Part shown: piece by piece, positions 37,948-48,093 of the stretch
How positions within the stretch are numbered: the stretch's first letter is position 1
Layout of the letters: each line of letters starts with the position of its first letter
Assembly (NCBI GenBank): GCA_013396995.1
Contig: VWZP01008598.1
Span: forward strand, 587,382-651,381
Origin: Dicaeum eximium
Taxonomy: Eukaryota; Chordata; Aves; Passeriformes; Dicaeidae
Direction of reading: 5' to 3'
DNA length: 64,000 nucleotides
Notes under the pieces: model-generated
Told to the model about the DNA's origin: nothing
The model's database searches: none
The model's input: only the letters and a program-made list of their open reading frames with translations
Program-made: the position numbers and the translations under genes

Positions 37948-39080
37948 GGCAGTCACTGAAACTTGCTCTGAAACTGGAAATACATTATAACTGGAGAGAT
38001 ATTAAAAAAAAGTAAAAAAAAAAAGAAGAGTGTGATGAAAAAAGGAAACCCACTTTTGCACCTTGGATTTTGGCTTTGGGGAGGGATGTAGAAACACTTG
38101 CATTCCTCTCTGTTCCTTGCATCCCTTCCTTCCCCATTCCCATCTTCCCCATTGCTCATCCAAATCCACATTGCTTTAATTAACTTGTAATTGCGGGCCA
38201 TTGGCCTTGCTTAAGGCAAAGATTGCCACTAAGAAGCACCCTCCTGGGGACTTTTTTTACATTTTTAATACTGGAATAGACATTCTTAACTAAAGGATGT
38301 TGTTATCAAACTGCATGCCTGTGAAACCCACTTGGCAGGGCAGAGGCTTTAACTGGAAGGAGGAGGAAGGTAGGGAGCAAAAGCAGCTACTGTAAGCAGA
38401 AGATTTCCCCAGACACTCAAAAGAGTCTGCTCACCACTGAATCCAATGTGATGATGAAATGCGTTAACTGCTTCCCAGTGCTTGCATCATCCGTCACTGT
38501 CATTATTCTCTCCACCATCATCTCAACTCTCGCCTCCAGCCTTCACTCAACTGATCGGCTCCCAGAATGGAAAGTCTTCAGGATTTTGCTGTACCATACG
38601 CTGCAATGCTGCAACAGCTTTTAACTTCTTTTCCTCCCAGCTCTTATAATAGCCCCACACTAGCAGATCACTCGCACAAACCGTGTATGAAGCCACTAGT
38701 GTGTCCCATCCCTGTAGCGTTCCCTAAGCCTCAGTTGCCTCTGAAATTGGCATGTTGCTATTTGAAGTGATTTTTATTTCCTCGGTCCAAAGTTCAACAG
38801 TAATTTTCACAAATTAATTACAACTGCCAAACATCCAGGTTTACATCGTTGTCATTGCTACAGTGTTAGAAATTTGCAAGGGATTTTTTTTGTACGGGTT
38901 CTAATTTTTTATTTTATTTTGCCAAAAAAAATATATTTAATGAAAACTAATTTCATTGTGAGTACTTCTGGGGAACAATATTTTTACTTAATTTCCATTT
39001 GGAACATTTGCCCTGAAGGGAAAAAAACACCGTTCCCTTCAACTTCACTGTTGAATAAAAATCTGAGTTGTGATGATTCT
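37948..39080 (+). other. ELMO1: ELMO1 3' UTR (about 1.1 kb)
   Basis: Runs from the ELMO1 stop to the inferred cleavage point some 20 bases after the AATAAA at 39054. It contains A-rich and T-rich stretches near 38000-38030 and 38880-38940. The end is inferred from the signal and the GT/T-rich sequence after it; longer or shorter alternative 3' ends are possible. Confidence 0.75.
39054..39059 (+). terminator. ELMO1: ELMO1 polyadenylation signal AATAAA
   Basis: A canonical hexamer in GTTGAATAAAAATC, followed by GT- and T-rich sequence (GAGTTGTGATG, then TTTGTTTTTCTTC) of the kind that binds cleavage factors. It is the best canonical signal I saw within a plausible distance of the stop codon. 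Confidence 0.75.
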
Positions 39081-42000
39081 TGGGACTTTGTTTTTCTTCT
39101 GAAGTTGTCTTTTATTCATTATGGTTCCTAGAAATTCTGAACTGTTAAGTAAAAAGAGGAGTGGGAAGACTTTTCTTATCTGCATCTGATTTAACTTACT
39201 TGTTTGTTAGTGATGACAAGGATGAAATGCTTCCAGAGATCTCCATTGCCATGGTTACATGAGCCTTCCGGTGAGAAGGGCCCTTATGAAATCCAAAATC
39301 TGAGCATACTGATATGCTCATGGTCAGTTCAAGGCTGCTACCTTTCCTGTGTTTTGCTGGGGCAACTGCTTTCTTTTTTTCCATTTTCTCCATCAAGAGT
39401 GTTTATGGCTGCAGCAGATTCGTATTAGGAAGGTTTGAGCTTTGCAGGATGGATTCCCATTATCCTCATGTTTTTGTAGGTATCTCACTAAGTCCAGTTG
39501 CAAAAGTCTGAGTCTAGAGAAACCTGCCAGCTCTTTGCCTCCCACTGCACATGCTGAAGACAGATGTTTATCAGTGTAAGTTTCTTTCCTGCTAAGACCC
39601 AGCAGAAAAAGACAGTAAAGGGGTTTTATCAGAACTTGTGCTAGTGAGAAACCCAGAGGGTGGTTCCAGTTCTGACAATCATAGAAGTTCTCAACAGAGG
39701 TGACCTTTGCTCCATCCAGACGGCTCTGGGGAAAACATCCTGACTGGCCTCACACCAGTTGAGAGAAATTATGTCCTGCAGGTGCAACAAAAAGGAAGAT
39801 AATGAGAACATTGTATAAATGCAAGCATCAAAGTCCCAAGGAAGGTGCCTTCCTGCAGCTGTGCGTGCAGTATTTTATGAATGCCTTAATGTAACAGAAG
39901 ACCTACGTGGTTTTGGTGGTAATGGATGATAAAGTCAATAAGAGAGACTGAGTTAAACTCTGGAGGGAGAAGTTATGGTGAAGTGTGGCCTGAGAAGAGT
40001 TTTGGTCTTAATGAGAACAGAGATGTACAACATGAGTTGTGTGAGTTTGAGATGTCTTATTCCCCAGAGCTTTGTCAGACTATAGCAAAGGTAGTCATGG
40101 TCAGGAAATAGTAGAAGCAAAGGCACTGCCTGCCACAGGGGATTTTAAGGGGTTCTGGGGGCGAGAGCGGTAAGAACATGTTTCTTTTTCAAGACGCTGA
40201 TGCTGCTGCCTCTTACCTTCATGCAGACAAAACTTGGAGCAGAATGGAGACCTTGAGTTATTATAATTTCCCTGACCCAGCTGGATTTGCTTTTTACTTA
40301 CAGGTTTCAGACTTGGTGCTTCAGATGAGTATTGCTTTGCTGGCAAAAGAAGTGCCTTTCACTCCTAAGCTGCAAGAGCCAAATGCACTGCCAGCTCAGT
40401 GGCACTCTAGTGCTGTGGTCTTAGCAGGCAGGCATCTGCGTGACAATCACAGAGGAGCACACAAAACCCCTCCTCCAGGGGACAGCTTGAGCAGGAGATA
40501 AAGGTTAGACTTGCTTCCTCCACTAAGGTGAGTGCCCCTAATTCCACCACAAGAGCCCAGGGGAGGTGATGGGAGGAGAGCTGGCAACCCAGCCCTCTCT
40601 TTTTACCAACACCTTGTGCCCATCCACCTGACACTGAGGCACATCAACACCACTCAGGCAGCACTCTTGAGTGTGAATGGCTGGGAGCCCTCTCTTTCCA
40701 CAGCAGGTGACACAGGCCATGACCCTCTGTCCTGCCCTTGGACCCCACAGGGTGGGTGCGGCCTGACCAGGGGGATCCAGGTCCAGGGCCAGATGGATAC
40801 CACAGCACTGCTGCGTGGCTCTATGTCACTGCTTCCTGCAGCCCTGCTTTGCAGGATCCCCAGCTCCCCACATGGCCTGGCTCTTTTTTTATGGGTTATG
40901 CACAGTGTGGGATGGTCATGTGAGCAGGAATGCTAAATTTGTATCCGCCACCCTGCCGTAAGAAAGAAGAGGCTCAAGAGATGCGTTGGAGTAATAGCCC
41001 TTCCAGCTATTTTAGCAGCACTCCCACAGCAACCTGGAAGGCTGTGGTGCAAAAAAGAATCCTGCATTTGGTTTCTAGAGCTGTCATACAGGATCACTTT
41101 GTCATTATGAAATTTAAATTTAAAAAAAAAAATTAAATTATGAAGAAATATCCCACTGCTTCACATTCTTAAAAAAAAAGAAATTGAGGATGAAAATGGC
41201 AAATTCATTTGCTCATGCTGTTGTGTTCCGGAAAAGCTTTTAAATCTTCACATTCAAGGAGATGCAGGAGGAAAAAGAACTGCTATTGAAGTTTCTTGTA
41301 TAATTTCAAAACATTAAGTGGGTAATTGCTTGTAAAAGCCATAAAGGGGAGAGAGAACAAAAAAAAATCAGTCTAATTTTAGCTCCTGTTTTGGAAATGA
41401 CTTTGGTTTTGAAAGTTAATATATTCTTTTACCAGAAAACTTGAATCAGGAAAAATACTATCTTCTTAAGTCAATTGCTTGTTCTTGTCTTGTAAGGACA
41501 AGGAAAAGAGTAGCAATTCTAAGTAATCCTGTGCAAAGCAAGCTATGTGTCAGAGAAACAGGGCTTTTATTACCATATTTCAGAAGCAGTTCTTTTTTCA
41601 TTATGGGGAACTATTTAATTAAACCTTACATGAAGAAATAACATCCTCACGCCAAGAGGCAGGTAGGTGCTGACTCTCTCTTGGGTTGCAAAATGACATT
41701 GCAAGATCCTGATTACTTCATTTGTGAAATCCTCTTGTGTCTTCATGCCCTACCCAGAATTGCATTTTTCTTGTCTAGGATGCTTGTCATCAATGTCACA
41801 TCAATGATCATGTGAAGGCTTGCATGGAATCCTAGTGGGATCCACCGCCCAGAACAAATCTCTGTCTTCTCTGGTAGACAGCTGAGCTGCAAGGGAGCCC
41901 TGGATCCCCTCAGCAGCCCTGTAGGCCACCAGCTGCAATCCCATAGCCTCTGGCCAGCTCTCAAAAGAGGGAGGGATGAAAGAAGAAAAGAAACAAGCTC

Positions 42001-45000
42001 CTGTCAGGAGAAGGTGGAGAGAGGAGCATGGGCATGAAATGCCCCTGAATGCATCTGCTCTTCAGTTGTTTGCCATCACAAAGTGACTCAGTGATCAGAG
42101 GTGCCTCTGATGCATCCAGCTCTATAGTGATTGAAGCTGCTAATTCTGAGCAATAACCAGCAAGGAAGATGCTGGGAGCAGGAGGACACTCTTGTACTGC
42201 CATATCTCCCCCTCTACACCTTTTGTTGCTGCTTCACTGACAAGTAAATGGAATTAGCTTCACTGTCATGTGAAAGCTGTTCATCTAAGGAGCACAATAA
42301 GATTAGCGTGAGATTTTACTTCCTTCTTGCTCTATTCTTCTTCAGAGTTAAAAAAAAATAAATCCGGCCCTTACTGACCTGGAGATATCTTAGCTGTCTG
42401 GAATACTAAGTGTATGACAGCCCTTCCCCTTAGAGCACCCTCAGGGAAGTAAAGGTAAAATCTCTGCAAACTCTGGAAGACATTCACAGGACAGAGTTTT
42501 TGTCACACTGCTGGCTGAGCTGTCATTGCTTTCCCCACAGCTGGATAAATCAGGATGAGACTTGCTTAGTGCTCCCTCCCTCCCTAGATGATAATTATAT
42601 TTGAATATTAAACATCCACATGGTTTAAGCAAACTCCCTGATTAACAAAGCACTTCCCTATGCAGCAAAAGATGCTTGATTTCAGTTTGATAAACAGGCA
42701 CCTAAATTTAGGTGAGTGCTCATGGACCAAGCTAGATCAGGGCCTGTGTAAGCAGGAAGGCAATTTTACCTCGTACTGAGATTTTGCTACATGCTCAGAG
42801 ACTATGCAAATAATGACTTTTCTGTCTGATGTGTAATTGGATTGTGTACCTCTGGTCACTGCAAGAGACTGAACGGGATGACATCTGATTATTGCACATC
42901 ACTCCTGCTGCTTCGTGCATCTTTGGGACTTAAAACAGCAGTTAAAGAATTGACACAGGAACCCTTTCTGGATGAAATCAGGCTGAAACTTGAGAGGAGA
43001 GTGGCATTAAAAGCACACGTTTTTTTAGGGCAAGACTAGGAATAAAATGGATGTTGGGAGAGCCATGAATTTTGATAGTAAGGTGATTTCAAAGTGCTGA
43101 GTCAGGGAGTGCTGTCCTGCAGCAGCCTCCTGAGGGCAAGGTTAGAAAGTACGGGAGAACATTTCAAACTCATTTAGTGGCATATATTTACACTTTATTT
43201 TCACTTCTTTCTGGGAGACCTTGAACATCACTGAGAAGCAGAGCTGTCTGGTGATGCTTAGCTTGCAGGGACACACACAGGGCAAAGCAAACATCTCATA
43301 AGCTATCCCTCTCCAATAGGGAGGGATGTAGAGAGATAGTAGAAAGGTTGATATTAGAAGTAGAAGAGTTTTCTGAACTGATGTGTTTTTTCAACAGAGA
43401 GTTTCTCAGTTTTACTGTAGGCACCTCAATGGAAGTGCTGTGTGGAGAACAGCAACTGTTGTGGTTTTATACTGTCTTGGAAGAGCCAAACAAGCCTCCT
43501 CATGTTGGGAGGCTCTTGCAAAACCTCTCTCATCCTATTTGCCTCTTGTTTATGGACATTTCCTATAAGATGTGACCTAAGGGACAGCCACAAAGCTGGG
43601 GAACCCAGTGCTGCGTGTTCCAAGTAGGATGCTGGCCTGTAGTTTCAGCCCAGGGAGGGTATGGCCACAAGACAACAGTGCATGTAGAGGAGGGGAGGGA
43701 AAAGAGATCAAGAGTACTTAATAAAATTTTGCCAAGGGATGAAGCCAAGGGCAGGCTTTCTTTCCTGTGACATTTAAGGATCTGTCTTGAATGACTTTAT
43801 TTCAGTTGTCATTAGAGGATTCTGCAGCCTGATTGAGTGCCACAGTTAAATTTTCCCTTGATGACACCTCATGAGTGTAATTTTAATCTTGTCAGCAACA
43901 TGGTGTTCAGCTTAAACCGATTATGTTTTGGGATTCCTCTTGGTTATCATGAGGGAGAGAGAGGCTGGCTGTCTTTTCTTTCATAAGAGGCAGCATTTTT
44001 TAATGAGGAATGTCTCTATCTTCTTGGTTTCTCTTGAAATGCCTCCGTTTTAATATCCCCTTCCCACCTACCTTCCCCAAGGGGCAAAAGCACGCTGGAG
44101 ATCTTTGCTGTCCCCCCAGCAGGCCATGTGCATGTGGGAGGCTGAGCCTGTGAGACTTCATTCCCTGCCAATTAACAAGGGAGTTTGTATTGTCAGCGTA
44201 GTTTTTGAAGAAGTCAGAACAGCCATGTAGGAATCTGCCAGGCTTCAAAACAAGTTTTCTATATATCATCTTAAAATGAGGACAGTGGGATGCGGGCATA
44301 GTACATTGTGCAAAGCTGCTGACTGCTTGCATCTTTCCCAGAGGGAAATGGCTCATCCACAGGGTTTTCCCAGGGCACAGCTTCCTGCTCCCCCTCGTCA
44401 AGCAGCAGAAGCCTGGTACATTTGAAAAGGCTTGGAGATGCAAGCAGAGAAACATGTGAAAGGTTTCTTTGCCAGGAGTATGACATTTAAAGGGCACCAG
44501 TAGAATTATTTTGGGTGATTTTCACCCGCACAGGTCCCCCTGCACATGTTCCTTCCCTCATAATACCCTCTGTCAGTCTCTGACATTTCTCAAAGCCCTG
44601 GGTTCCCCCTTTCTGTCCCCAGTCCAGGGGGCATGCAGTGATACTTTACACATGTCTACCCTTTTGTTTATCCCACATAGTCAAAATACAATCCAGCCAA
44701 GCTGGTTTTCACATAAACCTTCATCTCACACTCTTGATTCTCTTCATTCCAGCACAGTCTGAGGTCCATTGAAAACTGAGGTGTTAAAATGGGCTAGTGT
44801 GAGGGTGGCTTCTCCAGCTTCTGATAGGGTTGTTTTCAGACAGGGTTTTTCCTTCACTGAGGACTTTTACTGAGTCCTCAACAAACCTCTTCATAAAACC
44901 ACATCTAAGCCTCCAGCTTCTCATCAAATCTGGCAGCTTGCAGGTGGATGCACACACACAAACATGTGCACATGCACACAAAGGGGGCAAGTACCTCAGT

Positions 45001-47239
45001 TCCCTTTCCCTGGGAAACAAGCCTGAAATTAGCTCATTTACAGTTTAGCAGCTGCCTCCAGGAGGCAGCATCCAGGTGAGAGGGGATGGAGAATATCAGA
45101 GCTGATGGCAGCTGGCAGGTTTGTGGGGCTGAATGGGACACGATGTGAGGAGAGGAGGTTGGAGCAACATGAATAAGCAGCCAGCTCCCCACCAAAAATA
45201 TTCTATATCTGCATCAATACTCAGGCAAAAGATGAAGTGAGGATAGCAATCTTATTTTAGAATTTTAATATTATTCTTATTTTGAATCATGACTATTATG
45301 CCTTGTGGAAGTGCCCTGTTTAGATGGGTGAACTGCATCACTGTGTTTTCATCACCTTGAGTCCACTGGAAGAAGCAGCACAGTGCCAGTGTGGGTGTTC
45401 CAACCAGCAGAAGGGCAAGGGGAGCACTGGGGTAATGCTGAGCTGGCTAGGAAAGTGGCAGTGGTTCTGTTGGAAAATGCCACTGAAGCAAGACTTAACA
45501 CACACAAAAGATGTGTGAATTTAGCTGAATCACTGATTCAGTAAGGAAAACTGAGAAGCTCAAGTGACTGAAATTTCCTGCTGAGCTGACTTTTGGATTG
45601 TCCCAGCTGGGTTGTGGTTCTTCTCAAAAGAATTAGGGTTTCAGAGCCCTTTTTTATTTCTAAGATTTAAAGTGCCATAAAAAGTTGGAATTGAAACAAA
45701 ATGTTAATTTTTTTTCACTTTTTATTAGAAGTTTTTATGATTTTTTACCCCAGAAAAGAAGTCAAACTGCAGCATTCTTGATACCTTCCTTTGATTAGAA
45801 ATTCTGGCCTTCGTGCAGCTCCAGAACCTCCATCACTAAACCGTGCATGGCCTGAGGAAAACTGTCCCACTTGGCCTTGTAAATGATTCATGGCAGAAGG
45901 GGAAACATAACAGCTCCATCAATTCATACAGAATGAATGGCAGTATTTTCACCTAACTATATTTCTAATATGAAAACAGCAGCCCAAGCCCCTGACTATT
46001 GTGGTATACACAGGACTAGCTGCAGCCATGAATCAGAGCCATCTTTGTGGGGGAAAAAAAACCAGGAAAGCAAGTAGCAATTGCCTTCATTTGTTTGGTT
46101 CGATTTTAATCAAACCCAAGTCATTTTTAGATTTCTAGAATTGAGGAGGCTACTCAGCAATGGGCTTCTGAAGACACATTCTTGAATTAAGCTAATTAAT
46201 CAAGTAACTAGCAAGTATTCCTTCAAATCACACCATCTGGAAAAAAAAAGTGTTGTGGATTTAATGAATTTGTTCATGCAGAGCAAAGAAATAAAATAGA
46301 GAAAGCAGCAGCGCTGTGGGCAGCCTGGACCCGGGCACAAATGCCCTGCAGGCAGTCCTGTCTACCCCAGGATGGGCATCAATAGCCTGCACTGCCAGGC
46401 GAGCCCTTGGCAGCAGGGAATTGTCACCTGCAGTTTTTTAATACTTTCCACTGTGTAGCTTCCTAGAGGTTTATACAATGACAGGCAAGCCTGTCAAGTA
46501 GGCAGGAGGTATAGCAGGAGCACAGCTTTCTTCTCACGTTTTGATGAGTCTTGATAGACCCTTGATGCTGAGTTTTGCAGGGACTGAGCAAGGTGCTGCT
46601 ACAGCACCTCTGCAGGGCCTTTCAGAACTGATCCCCCTAATCAGAGGCACTGGCAGGTGTTTTGGCATGATGCCTTGCTGGAGGGGTGCTCCAGAGGAGA
46701 CAGTCTCCATGGCTTTGCACCCTCTGCCCAGCATGCAAATTCCTCCTTGAGGGCTGAAAAGAGTGGCTTTGCCTTTTGGGAGCCATCTCCAGGCACTTGA
46801 TGGCTCCCCAGTGGTGCTGCTGAGTGTGGCAGCTGTCTAGGAAAGTCACCTTGAGGGAGCAAGCAGTTCCTGATGTTGCCAGCATCCCTATGGTGTGTGA
46901 GCCCTTCATACCCCATGCCAGGTCCAGGAGATTAAAGGTGGCTCCTTTGCACCCCATCATTGCTGGATGGGGCTGAAGCTGCGCTTTCCACACTGTGAAG
47001 AGAAGGAAGGCATGTCTGTAGTTCCTTGGTTGTCCAAGCTTGGAGGTAATTGAAACCTTAGTGCTACTGAGATCACCTTGTCTTACTAGCAGCAAATCAG
47101 GGTACCCAAAGTGCCATAGGAGCACAATTTTGTGCTATGTATTGAAAAAGAAAAAAATTATGGTATGGTGAGATAAGAACTTTTAGGTGTTCCCCATTTA
47201 TTAATGGATTCATAATTCTCTTGCTGACAGATTAGTGCA
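39081..47239. other. Intergenic DNA between ELMO1 and the LTR remnant
   Basis: No gene, RNA or identifiable transposon was recognised. The longest open frames (for example 40532-40936 plus strand, 44000-44497 and 46637-47125 minus strand) give low-complexity or compositionally odd proteins with no motif and no splice context. I treat them as chance. Sequence around 40,530-40,930 is GC-richer than its surroundings but has few CpG pairs. Confidence 0.6.
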
Positions 47240-47821
47240 TTGAAAAGGCATTTTGTCACCTGGATATTTTATGAGTTTTCTGGGTGAAAGCCTGCTGAGT
47301 TTTTCTTCCCAGGAGAAGCTCATTTTCTCTGCACAAATTTCTGTAAACATGGGCTGTGTGTTCAAGGACACATGCATTCTTCTGCCCTGTCTCCTGATAT
47401 GGGGAGTGTCACCTGGACATTTTATAAGTTTCTTGGATGCAAACTTGCTGAATTTTTTCTTTCATGGGAAAGCTCCTTTTCTCTGCAGATTTTCTGTAAA
47501 CAAATCTTTGTGTGTGTGGTTTCAAGGATGTGGGTGTCTGGCTGCCCTGTCCCGCACATGGGGGATGTGGAAGCTTTTCTTTTCTCAACCTATGATATAA
47601 AGAACTGCTATCTCTCTAACTTTGTAAATATTTTCTGGCATTCTAGGCGTTTGGGTACTGAGCAAGGAGATGAAAAGATGTTAGCTCAGAACTGGGCACA
47701 TATAGCCCAAAATCTTTCTGAACAATGGAGTAATTTTAATAAATTATATAAGCTTTCTGATATTGGAGTCAAAGAGTCCCGATTAACCCCCGACGGGACT
47801 CCAGCGAGTTCAACTCCAACA
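47240..47821 (+). mobile_element. Endogenous retrovirus LTR, copy A, forward strand
   Basis: Several LTR signals occur in the correct order. A U3-like part has two tandem 153-base repeats (47255 and 47408). A TATAAAG box follows at 47596-47602 and an AATAAA at 47738-47743. The LTR ends in CCAACA at 47821, followed by two bases and then a primer-binding-site-like sequence at 47824. The order TATA, AATAAA, CA, two bases and TGG is the standard retroviral LTR-to-leader junction. I could not locate the 5' TG edge, so the start is approximate. No gag, pol or env coding sequence accompanies it. It is a non-coding remnant. Confidence 0.8.
47255..47565 (+). repeat. Tandem duplication of about 153 bp inside the LTR U3 region
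   Basis: GTCACCTGGATATTTTATGA at 47255 recurs as GTCACCTGGACATTTTATAA at 47408. The following segments, through CTCTGCA, TTTCTGTAAACA, CAAGGA and GCCCTGTC, align along the whole unit with scattered substitutions. Direct repeats in U3 are typical of duplicated retroviral enhancers. Confidence 0.9.
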
Positions 47822-47823
47822 AT

Positions 47824-47842
47824 TGGTGACCCCTGAGACGTG
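47824..47842 (+). promoter_or_regulatory. tRNA-Trp-type primer-binding site, interrupted by TGA
   Basis: TGGTGACCCC, then TGA, then GACGTG. Vertebrate tRNA-Trp ends ACGTCGGGGTCA plus CCA, whose complement begins TGGTGACCCCGACGT. The window matches this apart from three inserted bases. The same primer is used by avian leukosis-type retroviruses. The two bases between the LTR end and TGG also fit. The insertion suggests decay of a once-working site. Confidence 0.75.
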
Positions 47843-47850
47843 GGGCAACA

Positions 47851-48093
47851 GGGGAGATGTGGTTTTCTTCCTCTCAAATTATGATATAGAGAAATATTAT
47901 CTCTCTGATTTTGTAAGCATTTCTAGCATTCCAGCAGTCTGGTACTGACCATGAGAAGGAAAGCATGTTAACTCTGTACTGGGGCAGAAATAGCCCAAAA
48001 TCCTTCTGAACAATGGAGTCATTTTAAAAAATCATATAAGCCTTCTGATATTGGAGTCAAAGAGTCCTGATTCACCCTCGGGAAGCAGCAACA
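47851..48093 (+). mobile_element. Endogenous retrovirus LTR, copy B, 5'-truncated and degenerate
   Basis: The segment repeats copy A from about 47561 onward with an offset of 288-290 bases. It shares a GGGGA(GA)TGTGG start, 'ATTATCTCTCTGATTTTGTA', 'ATAGCCCAAAATCCTTCTGA', 'GGAGTCAAAGAGTCC' and an AGCAACA end at 48093. The TATA box has become TATAGAG and the AATAAA of copy A reads as an A run here. It lies nine bases after the primer-binding site. The simplest reading is a provirus whose interior and the 5' part of the 3' LTR were deleted. Confidence 0.8.

Noticed and set aside
40532..40936. GC-richer segment considered as a CpG island or gene.
   Set aside because: CpG pairs are scarce, and the 134-codon frame lacks motifs and splice context.
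44000..44497. 165-codon open frame on the minus strand.
   Set aside because: No motif, no homology I recognise, composition typical of translated non-coding DNA.
46637..47125. 162-codon open frame on the minus strand next to the LTR remnant, considered as a retroviral gene piece.
   Set aside because: The translation shows no gag, protease, reverse transcriptase, integrase or envelope motif, and it lies on the opposite strand outside the LTR.
47372..47836. 154-codon open frame across LTR copy A.
   Set aside because: It runs through U3, R, U5 and the primer-binding site, which are non-coding control regions; the frame is incidental.
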